From: Prosopocoilus inquinatus
Lineage: Eukaryota > Arthropoda > Insecta > Coleoptera > Lucanidae
Length of the DNA: 64,000 nucleotides
Direction of reading: 5' to 3'
Assembly (NCBI GenBank): GCA_036172665.1
Contig: CM069874.1
Location: 26,557,946-26,621,945 of the forward strand
Below, piece after piece: positions 47,181-60,429 of the stretch. A program made the translations under genes and the position numbers. The notes under the pieces are model-generated. The model searched no databases, was not told where the DNA came from, and saw only the letters and a list, made by a program, of their open reading frames with translations. The first letter of the stretch is position 1. Every line of letters starts with the position of its first letter.

Positions 47181-48540
47181 AATAATAATAATAATAGTTT
47201 ATTTGCCCAACAGATAAAAATCCCATTATAGAGCAAACTTAAAAATATATAAGTAAGTAAATACAAGTATAAGTTCAAAATGAAGCTTGTAAAGCTGCAC
47301 TGCAAAACTATTAAACAAAGGGAAAACAAAAATAATTAAAAATTAATTTGAATTTAGCAAATTGAAAAATATATCTTCATAGATCTCTTCAGCTGCAGTA
47401 CACATGCATGAGATTGGAGCCTTGCATGACATATTCGTCCTTGGTGTTAGACCCGAAAAAGTAGGAGCCGATCTGCTTGAAATGCGTGGAACATGGAAGC
47501 TGACTTTTACGAGCAATGAGAGCAATCAATGCGTCCGTCAACCAGTTTCCATAAAAAACGCGAAGCATGAACAGCTCTGCGCCCCTCAAAAGACTCCATA
47601 TTATGTCTGCAAAGCAGCATATCATGGGAATACCCCTCACTGAGTAAATACCGTCACATCGAAATGAAAGAAATTTTAGAAATCGTCGTAGAATTTTTTC
47701 AATCCGTTGCCGAGCGTTAGCGTAGTAAGGAGCCCAGATCATCGAAGCATATTCAACCTTACTAGCAACGGATGCAAAAAATAAGGTTTTTAACAGTGCT
47801 GTATCATTAAAAGGTCTAACAGATCTAATTAAGAAGCCTAAAGATCTGGACGCAGAAAGGGTAACAGCTTCAATATGTTGCGAAAAACAAGAGACCAAGG
47901 TCCTTAAAAGTGTTAGTTTTAGTTAACGGCTGACCATTTATTTCATAAACTGAATCGATTCCAAGCGTTTTTCTACTAAAAGTAAGTGTGTGACATTTAT
48001 TAAAATTTCATTTCAACTTATTACCATCACACCAACGAACAAGTATATCAATATCTGATTGAAGTTTAAATACATCAAAAAAGCTGGAAACAGATGAATA
48101 GATTTTTAAATCATCGGCATATGCAAAAACATGGCAAGAGAAAGAAAACAGAAGATCAATGAAAATTAAAAAAAGAAGAGGACCTAAATTTGACCCATGA
48201 GGCACGCCTGACGTTGATACAAAATCATAAGAGTGAAAACCATTGTAACAAACATAATTAATTCTATTGATAAAATAAGACTTAATAAGACAAAAAAGTT
48301 AACACTGAATCCAAAAGAACTTAATTTATCTAACAATATAACATAATCAATTCGGTCAAAAGCGGTAGAAAAATCAGTGTAAACAACGTCCACTTGTTTT
48401 TGCTCATCTAGTTCTTCACTGATAAACTGCGTGGTCGAAGCAAGATTTGTGACTGTTGAGCTTTCTGGCAAGAGACCGTGCTGGTTAGGTGAGATATAGG
48501 GACAAACACAATAATAAATATAATATAAATAATCGAACAA
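47181..48540 (-). pseudogene. Jockey-like LINE reverse transcriptase, 3' end with AAT tail
   Basis: Minus strand: SPNQHGLLPESSTVTNLAST and VVYTDFSTAFDRIDYVILLD (palm A) at 48480-48350; PHGSNLGPLLFLIFIDLL then FAYADDLKIYSS (catalytic box, near 48115); then a long thumb/C-terminal frame at 47389-47898 including ASKVEYASMIWAPYYANARQ. Frameshifts separate these parts. The 3' end is an (ATT)n tail at 47181-47196. The element is 5'-truncated. Confidence 0.85.
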
Positions 48541-48748
48541 ACACCTTTTTAAGTATTAAGCAACACCAAAAAACTAACTTACCAAGAGAATCCGCAAAGA
48601 TACACAAACAAAAACAGATATGGGATCGATTAGCCAAAAATAAATAAATAAATCTTCGAAGAGATATCAATACTTTAATCAGATTTGCGTCGACAGAATC
48701 GGTTGGGGTTAAACATAATTTGTCCGATCAACACAAATATCAAATCTG

Positions 48749-48853
48749 AATTTGGGTGCTAAGCGGCAGATAAATCGCTGAGCTCTAGCTTTGTCTAATA
48801 CACATGAACAGAGAACAAACAATACATAACGCACATCGGACACCTACCCAAAT
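48749..48853. mobile_element. Small foldback MITE (same family as 8875)
   Basis: aatttgggtgctaagcggca at the left pairs with cacctacccaaatt at the right. In inverse orientation it matches 8875-8949 including the tagacaaagc string. It lies next to the 5' edge of the LINE fragment. Confidence 0.6.
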
Positions 48854-50790
48854 TCATATGGACCGGCCGTCGCTGCCGATTTGATCAAATAAGTTGAACG
48901 TTGGATGACACTCGCATCAGGGAGGGCACCTTTTGCGAACGTGGAAAATGCCGAAATGTGTAGATGTGATCAAAGGTCAAAGCATAAAATTAAGGTGTCA
49001 GCACTGAAATTAAAGATAGCAGAACAGATCAGGCAAATTACCAAAAAAGAAGATAAGCTTTGCAAAAGTGTAAACGAATTCTTTGAAATTAGGCATATAA
49101 ATCATTCAGCCAAATTTATAGAACACGCAGAACCTAATTTAATTATTTAGGAAAAGAACGATTAAGAAAAATTGAAAATTTTAATAAAATGTTAACAAAA
49201 ACCGATGGGCAGGGACGGATTCAGGACCGGTCCGGGACTTATAAAAATAAATTTCATCAACGAAATTTGTTAGTCCGAAATGATCCCGTAACAATTTCTT
49301 TCATGAGAAATATAAAGGTGATTTTGCTTCATTTAAATATAGGCTTGATGTTTTGCAAATAATGACAGCCAGGACAAGGAATGCTGTAACACAGAAATGA
49401 AATCTGAGGAGTTTGATATATGAAGAAATTTTAAAGTAAATGGTTTAAGTAGATACAAGTTTCGAAATGGAAAAATCCAGGAAAAGAAACTATAAGGAGA
49501 AAGATATAATCAGCAGAACCGGTTGAGTGATACTTAAATAGAAGGAGTTATTACTTTGCTACGTGGTAACAATAGGAGCGCTTTGCATGTTTTGACCCAC
49601 GGTTTGTGGGACTGCGCCAAAGGTAACTTACTGTGCATCTTGAAGCCATGTCAGTCGTTCCCTCCGGATATCAAGATGTGAAGAAGAGCTACGTAACTGT
49701 GTCCACTCAATGGAGACGGAGTGAGAAATTCAGAATGTGTTACGGTAAAGGGCGCCACCCAACAAAACTTACGTAACCCACAAAAGAAAGAAGATACACG
49801 GCCGGGCAATGTATCCCTGTCTGCCTCCTGAATGTACAACTCCCTAGGATTCGCTTCTCCGCTAGTACACCCCAGAGGAACTCCTTCTTAAGACTACGTG
49901 TACCACACAAAAAGAGAAAGAGAAGTTAAGTTCAGTCAAAAATATGTATAATGTTTATTATGGCACAGCAGTGGGAAAAGTGTGTATGAATTAAAACCCG
50001 ATTAGAGTTAATGACCGCAAAAATAGTGAATAAGTTTAATTTTACACTACCCACAAAAAGAGACGTTGGCGCATCGACGTGAGTACTTTCGTGTTGCTTA
50101 CAGTCTCGTGACAATAGAGCAAGAAACATAAAATAAATAGCGTGAAGCGCACAGGTCTAAAAGCTAGATATGATTAAAAAAAACTAGGGAGAAAAGTTTC
50201 CAACATTTAGATGAACTTGTTCTCGAAGCTTATACTATAACATTTAACAGAACAAGTAAATCTAAGCAAAATAAGTGACCCGATCAATATAAATTTAACT
50301 TTTAATTTAAACTCTCAAACGAAAGGTGTAAAAATCCTTGATCGTGTTGACAAATAAGGTAATCAACCCTCCCGCCAAATTCGTTGGTCAATAGTCAGGA
50401 AACCCCGCCATTGGCTCGAAACTAGCTCGTAGAACTCGAACCATAACGACATATGACACGATTCCGAAGATGAGTAAAGAAAAGTTGGAAATATCTTATC
50501 AAATATATCAAATTCTGCGAGCGAATCGTCGAAAAGATGGCCGTATCAGCCCGGAAACGGGAATGGTTCAAACCTCTTTTTTCCTTCTCAGCAACAATGC
50601 GTAGTAGTCTCCCCGCACCGAATCGGCCTGTAAAAATCTACCCGGGAGCGGTAAACGCACGTGGAAACAATCAGATAGCAAAATAGAGGACCAACATGAC
50701 GCTTACGTAGTTATAAAACACAAGCCAAAAATAGAATCGCATGTCCCTCAAAGCTGAAAAGCGATTCCCACAACTAATGGGACACAACAA
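48854..50790. other. No gene seen
   Basis: An 81-codon plus frame at 48905-49150 is Lys/Glu-rich without a domain. The part from 49550 on is somewhat GC-richer than average. No LTR, transposase or reverse transcriptase motif was found. Confidence 0.4.
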
Positions 50791-50860
50791 CGTGTAGTGG
50801 CCGGAATTCGAACACAACACATCGACAGGTTGACAAATTCACTAACGACGATCCAAAAAA
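50791..50860 (-). repeat. Possible tRNA-derived SINE head
   Basis: On the minus strand, GTTCGAATTCC (50813-50803) matches a pol III B box and is followed by GGCC, as in tRNA T-arms. About 32 bases upstream TTAGTGAATTTG (50845-50834) loosely matches an A box. The block between, gtcaacctgtcgatgtg, has the look of a SINE anticodon arm. The acceptor stem does not fold, so it is not a functional tRNA gene. Confidence 0.3.
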
Positions 50861-52346
50861 ACATTAGTTCACAACGCGTTTCAAGACGTGCACTACACCT
50901 TGAAGCCTGTTTGCTTTCCATCAAAGGAAAGGAAAGCAATATACACACCACAGTACCATCTGACATGCATGCACAAAGGGAAGCCTAGCCAACCGAAACG
51001 GTCAATGCGAAAATCAAATGTAACAATTTATTAAGGTGATAATAAGCAGGGGAAAGAATTCCGGAGACTTAGTGTTTTTTAGTGAGACTTTTTACGCTGA
51101 ATATTTACTGTTGCTACATTTTCGCGGCTCCAATAGAAGTTCAATGCAAGCGTTTGCACTTCGCAGAAATTATTATGGGCGACGCTGATACAGTCCGAGT
51201 ACAAATTTGCGTACCGTTCGCGGAACATGTGTCCCGAAGAAACAAAGAATAAATTGTAATTTAAAATTTTCCGTAACACTGATACGTCAGTGTCAATACG
51301 TGAAGTATGAGGATATAGAAACACATCACGCAATTTGAATAAATCCAACGATTCTCGTTTCATAAAATTGCAGCGAAACAAACAGCGACACATTACATTC
51401 CAGAGGATTAAATTTAACATGGATGACCGACCGGCAACATAAACTTTTAAAGAGCGCTTTTAAAAAATTCGGCCGAAAAAGTTGTACCGGCGCGGCGCGA
51501 GATTAATTAAAATCACCGGGACCTGATTTATCTTTCTACGGCGCGCATGTTGTTATTAGACATGTTCGGTGTCGATGATTTTGCTCGTTTTTGAATAATA
51601 TACGGATCTATTTGCGAGAATGCCGGCCATATTTCACAAGTCGCCGGGAAAAATACGGCAGGAGTTTGATTTAGTGCGGGAGTGTTGGCCAGGACTGAGA
51701 TTAATCTGGACTTGTGCGATATTATATAGACACGCCCGGGTTCTGTGGGTGCACACCCGCAGGACACTCCACAGGATAACATAGAAGTGGTAATCCACCA
51801 TGGTCTACACTGTCTACAGTATGAAACAGACACTTCTATTTAAACAACTGAAGTTTTCGTAATTTCATAATAACGGACGTACGTTTAAAAACCAGGTCAA
51901 GAAGGCTAGAGTTTCTTCTTTCTAACGTGAGTGTAAAGCCTGACGTATAAATTAGTTCCTAAAATTTCTTTTAAAAATTGCATCTACATTCAGAGACAAT
52001 CTCATTGTAAACATAATCACATTCACACATCCCTAAATTACTTTTACTGTAGTATTTACAGGCGCTGTTTTTTTAAATTTTGACATATCTTGATGTAAGA
52101 ACTTTCTCAGTTTTCTGCTCATCAGCTGATCAGACTCCTCAACTAAGCTCAATTTCTTTGTAAAAGACTGATGACAAAACACACAACCAGCCTACTTGAC
52201 CCGTTTTTTTATGAACGCTCGTTGCAAATAGAACATTTATATTTAATAACAATAAATCGTCGCTTGCGAGTAGAGTTGGCTGCGTAAATTACATGATACG
52301 TAAATATCGCCGAATTAATACATATTTTACGTCATCGCATAGAAAA
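50861..52346. other. No gene seen
   Basis: GC-richer stretches at 51460-51820 with open frames on the minus strand (101 codons) have no family resemblance. Confidence 0.4.
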
Positions 52347-53435
52347 CTATTTATAATAATAATAATATTGTCTTAAATATTACGAATTCAAGGCGAGGTT
52401 CGCCTAAATGCTTTTCTACCTAACCTTAGATGATCGTGGTGAAGTTCTTATTCGTTTGACGAGATTAATACTTATGCAAAATTATGCTTCAAGCTAAAAA
52501 AAGAAACTATGCTAGCTGATCTGTAAATATTAGTTTTTTTCAAATTAGATCTAAACGCAGAGAGAGACGTGGTCTTCAGAGTTTCAGACATATTGTTATA
52601 AAGGGTAAGCGATAGATCTTTTAAATACGGAGATTGTATGTTGAGGAATTGTTAAGTTTGAAATATTGCACAAGGAACGATTATGGATGGAACGTCTTGG
52701 TACAAAAAATTCAAGTACTAGCAGATAAAATTTTATGAGTCATACAAATTAAATTATATCGTCTTCTGTTGTTCATATTCAGCCAATTTAAAGAAATTAT
52801 TCTAGGAGAGATGTGGTCATACTTTCGCAGACCTAAAATACATTTTGAATTTAAATTGTAATTTTCATTTTTAAATTTAGAAAGCCTTTGGTAATGTAAA
52901 GACAACGCAGTGCTCCGTAAACGCTACATTACTTTGTTAACATGTGACTTAAATCTTAATTTTCCATCCAAGATTACCCCAAACATTTCATTTCTGTTTG
53001 AAAAAGTTAATCTTAATGTTATTTAAGTATATGTTAATGTCGCCTACGGCCTTCTGCCAATCTTTAGAAGGACCGAAAATGATGAGTGAGGATTTGCGTG
53101 GATTAATATTCAAGCAGTGTGATTTTGAAAAGGGAACTGATGCATGCAGATCAAAGCTGGTGTATAATTGTGCGTCGTCTGCGTAGAAATGACTTTTACG
53201 TATCTCTAGTTTTCTTTGAAAATCGGCTGTATAGACTAGGTATAGAAAGAGACCAAGTACAGAACCCTGAACAACTCCCGAGATAATTGCTCCAGCATTA
53301 AACCATTTTCCATCAACCATCACTCTTTGCGACCTATTAGACAAAAATGATTTTATTAAATTTAAGGAATCACTTTCAACACTGTATTATTTGAATTTGC
53401 AGAAAAAGAGTTTAGGGTTGATAGTGTCAAAAGTC
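52347..53435 (-). pseudogene. LINE reverse transcriptase fragment with TAA tail
   Basis: Minus strand: FDTINPK palm A remnant near 53425, SLNLIKSFLSNRSQRVMVDG, then SGVVQGSVLGLFLYLVYTAD (the usual GxPQGSVLGP, with Pro replaced) and the catalytic box YADDAQLYTSF near 53190. The thumb region at 52711-52905 reads ISLNWLNMNNRRRYNLICMT. A (TAA)n run at 52347-52365 marks the probable 3' end. At least two frameshifts and a stop are present. The family is jockey/I-like by motif style. Confidence 0.82.
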
Positions 53436-55657
53436 TAGAAACGTTTAAATGGAAATATTGCCTTGGTTTGTTGCTTAACAAATTTCACTTCTATTTTAGT
53501 ACACAGTAGTTTTTTTTGCTCCGCGTAAGAAAACAACATGGTTAATGGAATGTAATTAAGAGTAAGAATCCCATAATAATATGCCCAGTTTCTAATTCAC
53601 TAAATACAAATGATTTTAACACATTTTTTGAGTGAAACGGATGCAAATGCATCATAATCAATAAACTGATTCCTGCAGTTATATCACTACTTCGCTAGAG
53701 GGGCCTATCCATTATTTGCTATAATGCCAAGTTTATCTTGTTAATTCTATGTATCTTGATAAACCCTATAATTTACACAATACATTCAAGATACTATAAA
53801 AGTATATTGCAGAGCCAGGAAATTTAATAGCATAAAGAATATTTCACGTGGGGTAAAAAACCAGGGACATTTCAAAAAAATTGTGTACACTTATTGCCGG
53901 AATTGCCCTACTAGGTCGCTGATTTTCTTTTTAATTACAAATTTGCTTCTTCATAAAAAATTTAGCTGATATAAAACATTTTATCAAAAAATTTCATGGA
54001 CTTATCCTAAGGATCGGAGTCTACTAAAAGTTTGTATAATTTAATGTTGCCAATTGTAAAACAGAAATTAAATTTATAATTTTAGAATAAGTTTCCTATT
54101 TCTTTAATGTATTCTTATTTTTAAAATTTTATGCATTACATATCTAAAATAAAGTACGTTACATAACTAAATAAATTAATGTTGTTATGTACGGTAATAT
54201 AATTTTCTACAAAGGTCATAGAAAATCTGAAAATTACCACACATGCTTGTGGTAACAACACAAAACAAATACCTTAGCCCCTTTATGTAATGAAAAATGA
54301 AATTTGCCGTTATGAAACTAAAACCGGGATAACAAAAGAAAGCGAGCAAAATTAAATGCACAATAAAATTCTCGTTATTGTATTCGAGCAACTATAAAAT
54401 AAGGGTAAAACACCTTTAAAACAAACAATACTCGCGGAATAAAGGGGGCGCCGAGTAAAACTGGAAAAATTCTCAAAGAGACCGCCTTATTTAGTTTTTC
54501 CCGCCTTCTTTTACCCTGTTACGCAGCGAATTCGAATATTGAAAGCGGAATAAAATCTCAATTCAGATTCTCATTTTCTTCGCGGAGCACATTGTTTTTC
54601 TGTTGTTTTTCCCCACCGCAAATAAATCTCCCCGTGCACATATTTGTTTTTATTGTTTGACTATAAATTTTAGGCAAGTCTTTTATTGGTCGTATCGCGC
54701 GAAAGCAAGACTCAATTCGCACGTTGGCGGTTGCTGCATTGGGAGAAATTGTCTCCGATTTATTACCACGTCGGGAATAAAATAAATAATAACTTTGTTT
54801 ATGTCTGTTTACCTTGTCTGCTCCCTGTTGTTCTATCTTGATATTGCAACTAGAAAGGAAGCAGTAAAACCAGATCGCATAGTATTTTATGACACGAGTT
54901 TGAATTTTATTTATTTAACTAATGGTGTATCACAGTTTTAACGATTAAACATTCAAGTCATGCAGGCTATAACATCCCAGAAACTTTCCTAGAGTTGCAC
55001 CAAATCAATATTTGAGTGATTTTATGTCCGCAAGATGTAAAGATACCATCTCCAACTCGGATTGATGGTTCTTTCTTGAATCAGTTAATAAATCGTTTAC
55101 CTATCAGCCATATTTGAGGAACTTTTATAGCTACTTTCGTGCCAAGCATATCGTTCTACTGAAAGATAAATGTCTGTGTGACACCAACGTATTTTAGTTT
55201 TTCTATTTTCATCGTAACTTTCAATTACTTTTGTAGATACAAGTCACTTATTCTCTGTAGCTTTAGATTGTATTGACAGTCGATGTCATAAACTGTGACG
55301 TGAAAGCGATATGTAAATGACAATATTTTTTTAATTGTTTAATACGACGTTATTTAAAATAAAAATTGTTAAGAGGGTCACTATTCCTTTATTAATGTTT
55401 ATTGTTCTTCATGTTTCATTTTGCATTAGCAAATGTTTTCATGCACAAACTCTTCTTTTAAATCTAAACACCCCAAACTTGGATTCTTCCGTCCACAGTA
55501 CTTGCTTTGTTTGCACTACTGAATAATTGTTTTTGATTTATTCGAAAACATATCCAGCAAATTATGAATTGTTAATTATATTTTTACCAAATTATGATTA
55601 TGCTCGTTTATAACAACTTAGCTAATCAAACACCTCATAAAATATTTAAACCACGTA
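53436..55657. other. No gene seen
   Basis: About 2.2 kb of AT-rich DNA without recognisable coding or repeat structure, apart from a GC-richer patch near 54430-54580. Confidence 0.45.
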
Positions 55658-56827
55658 CGTGGGCTGCTGGAAAATTTTCTGGAATCTAGTAGGTCTAGAA
55701 TTGTTAGCGTTTATCAACTGTCATATTTGAAAAATTTGACGTTTTTCGCTTATAATTCTATTGAGAGTTCCTATCCAAGTGAACTAATATTGTTTGTACA
55801 GCATTTGAGAAAAAGTAATCCACCATCAAAGACCAGTGTTTATAATTGGCTTGCCGAATTCCAGCGTGGATGTACCTCTCTCAGTGACGAATTTCGTGAA
55901 GGTCGTCCATCAGCATCTGTTGTTGCCACTAATGTAGATGCTGTGCGTGAAGTGCTTGAACGAGATCGACATGTGACATACCGTGAGATTCAAGCATCCT
56001 TACGCATTGACATAAAAGCAATACACCAGATTTTGCAGGATCATTTGAACGTACGAAAGCTTTGCAGTCGTTGGATCCCACACAATTTAACAGGTGCACA
56101 AAAGTAGGGTCATGTCAAATGGTGCGAAGAAATGTTCAAGAAATTCACTGGAGGTCATTCAAATTTAGTTTATAACATCGTTACTGGTGACGAAATGTGG
56201 ATCTATTCGTACGAGCCAGAAAGTAAACAACAATCTACCGTTTGGGTATTTCAAAATGAACCAAAACCAAGTAAAGTTGTTTCACGCAGTGCTGCGATGC
56301 AGATGATTGCTTATTTCTTTGGTTTAACTGGACATGTAGCAACAGTGGCTTTAGAGGATCGAAAAACCGTGAATGCTGATTGGTATACTACAATTTATTT
56401 GCCGGAAGTCATCGATGAAATAAGAAGAAATAATCGAAATCGACGAATTATTCTCCATCATGACAACGCCAGCTCTCAGTCAGCCCGTCAAACAGTTGAA
56501 TTTTTGTCCAACAAAAATGTTGAATTAATGACTCATTGTCCATATTCACCTGATTTATCACCTAATGATTTCCTTTTGTTCCCAAATATCAAAAATGAAA
56601 TGCGTGGAGAGCGATTTTCGTCGGCTGAAGCAGCGGTTGAAACATTTCGGACACTGGTTTCTGAGGTACCATCTTTAGAGTGGAAAACGTGCTTTAGAAA
56701 TTGGTTCGAGCGTTTGCAAAAGTGTATTGACGTCAAAGGCGAATACTTCGAAAAACAATGATACCGCTTACCAAATTTTATATGCGTTTTTTCATACCAT
56801 TTCCAGAAACTTTTCCAGCAGCCCACG
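55658..56827 (+). mobile_element. Full-length mariner element, 1170 bp
   Basis: Terminal inverted repeats of about 28 bp, starting cgtgggctgctggaaaa, lie at 55658-55685 and inversely at 56800-56827, differing at about one position. TA duplications are present at 55656-55657 and 56828-56829. The transposase within carries a nonsense codon and a damaged N-terminus, so the copy is dead but could be mobilised if a matching enzyme exists elsewhere. Confidence 0.93.
55727..56761 (+). pseudogene. Mariner (DD34D) transposase, one in-frame stop
   Basis: The HTH half reads SKTSVYNWLAEFQRGCTSLS and GRPSASVVATNVDAVREVLE. A TAG at 56105-56107 interrupts the frame, which then continues unshifted. Catalytic blocks are IVTGDEMWIYSYEPESKQQS, LHHDNASSQSARQTVEFL and CPYSPDLSPNDFLLFPNIKN, with 34 residues between the last two aspartates, the mariner signature. 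About 40 residues at the N-terminus, before SKTSVYNW, do not match the family and no good ATG exists, so a frameshift or deletion is likely there. Confidence 0.93.
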
Positions 56828-56829
56828 TA

Positions 56830-57865
56830 CAGTCTTGTTCTTTTCTGTCTTATTTCTTGACTTTCCTATTTGACATACCAATTGAAATTTTCGAAACTGC
56901 AAAATAATTTAGCAAATTCAAAAACATAATTAACAAAAGGAGTAAACGAAAAAAAGACTCAAGTCTTGAAATATCATTTCAATAAGATTGTTCTAGTTTT
57001 ACTTTAATCCCGTTTTCCTTTTTTCTAGAAGTGTTTACTTATAAATGTCTTTCCAACTCAATTTAAGTATTTACACTTTAATAATGTACTCTGACTCTTT
57101 GTTCGTAACTGGAGAAGTTCAAGTTATGCACGGTCGTCGAGCCCACTTAGAGAATATTCCGCTTGGCGTTGACGATATTTGTTTCAGTCTCCGCAATTAA
57201 TTTCCGGCGGGAATGAGGTTGACCCACATACACAGTAGTTATCGACAATAAACACATGACTAATAGCAAACGGCTTCAAATACAGGAGTGAGCATATTTG
57301 AATGGATGAACTTGAATGCCTGATTTGTTGGATAATAATTACCCATGGAAGATTTTAGCTGAATTTTCATTTTGTTTTTCTGTGAATAAAAAAAAAAATG
57401 ATGAAATTGTATGAAACACCCGGCAATATAATAACCGAAATGTATATTGAGTGAAATAATGAAATTTTTGCTGCAATTCTAAGCTTGATTGTAAGCCTCG
57501 TAAGGCATTTACTACCTGTAGATTTAGAAGGTCCAACAATACCTTACGATGATTACGATCGTGCATAGAATTCTAGCAATAACTTGCATTTTTTTCTTCC
57601 ATTTAAATAAGCAATTTTGTAAGAATCCAGATTCTTATGATTAGTATTTTTTATAATTCAGTACATTTTATTTAATTCTGATATTTTATTAAATTAGAAC
57701 TCATGTCATGACTCATTGAAAAAAAAAAAAACAAAATGCAACACATGCAGCGTTATGCAACGAAATCATTACTCAGCTAGCAATATAAGTACCGAGAAAT
57801 TAGATCAAGGGCATTAATATCCATGGAACATCGCTGAATCATAGTGGAACAAAAGAAATAATCGA
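56830..57865. other. No gene seen
   Basis: AT-rich, with homopolymer A runs near 57389 and 57720. The string aaacacccggcaatata near 57414 resembles a MITE terminus without a partner. Confidence 0.45.
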
Positions 57866-58115
57866 GGGGTCAGAAGCCAAGGGGTCCAAGTAATAAAATG
57901 CAAATTTGGAGATACTGCAATTTAAACTTCTTTTTACACAAGAAATAGTAAAATATTATAAACATTTGTAATTCTTTTTGGTTAATGGCAGACTAGAGAG
58001 TATTTTGCACTTGATTCTCTTTGCCACCAAGTAAGATTTATATATCTAATTTCAATTTCTGCGCTAACCGCAATGTTGGAAAGACAATCTACTTGGACCT
58101 TTGTCTTCTGACCCC
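57866..58115. mobile_element. Foldback MITE, 250 bp
   Basis: ggggtcagaagccaaggggt at 57866, continuing ccaagta, is matched inversely by tacttggacctttgtcttct then gacccc at 58090-58115. Arms are about 27 bp with a few differences and the interior pairs loosely. The immediate flanks show no clear duplication. Confidence 0.7.
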
Positions 58116-60429
58116 GACAATTACGTAAGGGCTCCTAATTCCTACAAGAAAACCTTGGTCTACGTTCGAACCTGGGAACCAAAGAAAAGTAGCATACGTC
58201 ATCAAAGTTCTTTCCCTATACCAACGCCTAATGCAAAGTTGACGCAGACTAAAGTAGATAATTCAGACTCATATAAATAGGTAGCTTTTCTGATCAGAAA
58301 AGGACCTCGACAAGATAGTTACCACAGTGCACGAACTCCCAGTCATCTATAAAAGTCCTTCTTCATTTGCGAATATAATATAGTTTTTGTATGAGGCGTC
58401 GGTGAAGTTGTCAAAATTCCAAAAAAAATTTAATGACTCAATTTTTTAAATTTATTTTACTTTAAATAAAGTGTACCTAAGAAGCATCCACGATCGGAGA
58501 GGGTGACTTTAAATAAAATAGAATTTTAGCATCTAACACCTCGTAGTTTAAAGCTTTGGATTTTTATTTTAGCGATAATAAGGTGGACTACTTGCTAAAC
58601 ATAGAAAGGAGTGGACCGTTTTCGAAAATTCCAAAAAATTATAAGTAAACGCCATTCGAGCAATTCGTGGAAAACGATCTGGAAATCGATTTCTGGCTTC
58701 CCAACCTAAAACCAGGGCGCTAGTAACAAAGAAGTCGTAAATTCATATTGTACGGATTTTCAAAAGAACTGGGGACAAAACGAGATGAAAAGTGGGTTTT
58801 CAAACCCCTCGCCTGTATTTACTCCACAATTTCACAGACTGGTACATTTGGAACGTACGACGAATTAGAGAATTGGTCAAGATTTGCTGCTTCTGTCAAT
58901 TAAGTTAAATCAATTATTAACAATTCCTTTATCTTGCATGAGCAAATTTTCCATGGTAGTGTTCAAGTTTCTAGTAGCAGTCTAAATGACTTCGTTAACA
59001 AAACTTAAGTTAGTTTTTCTGTGCTATTTCCGTTTCAAGCATTCGTCATCAGTAAAAATAAAAAAAAACGAACAGTTTCAAATTATCTTTCCTCCATTCC
59101 TAAATTTGAAAGGAATACAGCTGCATTTTATCTTTTATTTTCCGGTCGTATCCTTTTTCATTAAATTATTTTCCCTTCCTAAAAGGGTCCGTGAAAGACA
59201 AAGGCATTTCCACTGCATGAAATGAAACGAAAGCATTGAAACTTTTACGTTCCGCAATAAATTCAAATTCGTAAACGCGAACACGTAAAGTACATCCAGA
59301 ATATGCAATGAAAATTGCAGGAGAAAACCATAAATTCGCTTTCACTAAGAGGGCGAATGCGGGAATTTTGTTTACGTCATAAAAATTGATATATTCTGTT
59401 AAAACAAGGGTTCTAATGTCTTTACAAGCCGCCAACTGTACAAGATGACAATTTCGTACAGTGTGCCAGCATATTTGCGGTGAGGAGCAACATCTTGGGG
59501 TGTGTTTCCCCGGAGACGTCCGCCCGTGGTGATGGTTCCAGCAGTAGACATCGACAAAAAACGGCCGAGAGATAATGTACAAGACTACTTGGCATCTTCT
59601 CTGTCTTTATTGCACCCTTCGGAACCGGAATATGATTTTCCGTTTCGCTTCGTCCGCATTATTTACCCGCTTCGCTGCTTATGATATGTACGCTGCATGT
59701 TTCACAAACCTTAAGCTGAAGCCGAATCCAATAATAATGCAGAAGTCTTGTAACTATTTTGCACTGTTTTATTGAAAAGTTCGTGCACGGTGAGAAATAA
59801 AAGACTATTCCGCATTCCGCTACCAAATATTATGTTACCCGTTGGAAACGAGGAAAATAATTCACTGAAAAGAAAGAAAATTTACACCTTCTTTTCGGGC
59901 ACCGAATGTACAGAAGTTTATAAAAATTTTATTCAGCATGTTTATAATATACTCTAGATTTTGATAAAATAATAAATACAGAGGTAAGTTGATACGGTAA
60001 AATAATTCTGCCAAGAACTGAAAACTACTTTTAAGTAAATAATATTCTTAATCATCTGTGGACGGTTAATGATGTCTGTACCATGTCACGCTTATCTGGA
60101 TGACCGAAAATCTAAACTAGATCATAATGTCTTCCAAAGTTGACGCTACCGCCCCCCTTTGCGTTCTGTGGGTATCTGGATGGTGGCATTGTTGGTTTGG
60201 GTCAATAAGAAAGTGACAACTTCAAAATAATAAGAGCTTTATCGGCTGATACTAGTAAAATGCAAATTACAGACTGAATTTACTCCCCGGGTGTATCATA
60301 GGCCAGAATAACCATGGTGCCTCGCAATTAGAAATAGAGCCTGCTTAAGAATAACGTCATCAATTATGAATCGGGTTAATACTGAATTAGGAAAAGCGAC
60401 AAACGATCTACTCTCCAATACATGATTAG
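58116..60429. other. No gene; GC-richer patch at 59440-59560
   Basis: A 138-codon minus frame at 59166-59582 spans the patch but shows no domain and no good splice boundaries. The rest is unassigned. Confidence 0.4.

Noticed and set aside
59166..59582. 138-codon minus frame with Cys/His residues resembling a zinc site
   Set aside because: Cys and His spacing fits no zinc-finger class, and no splice or start context supports it.
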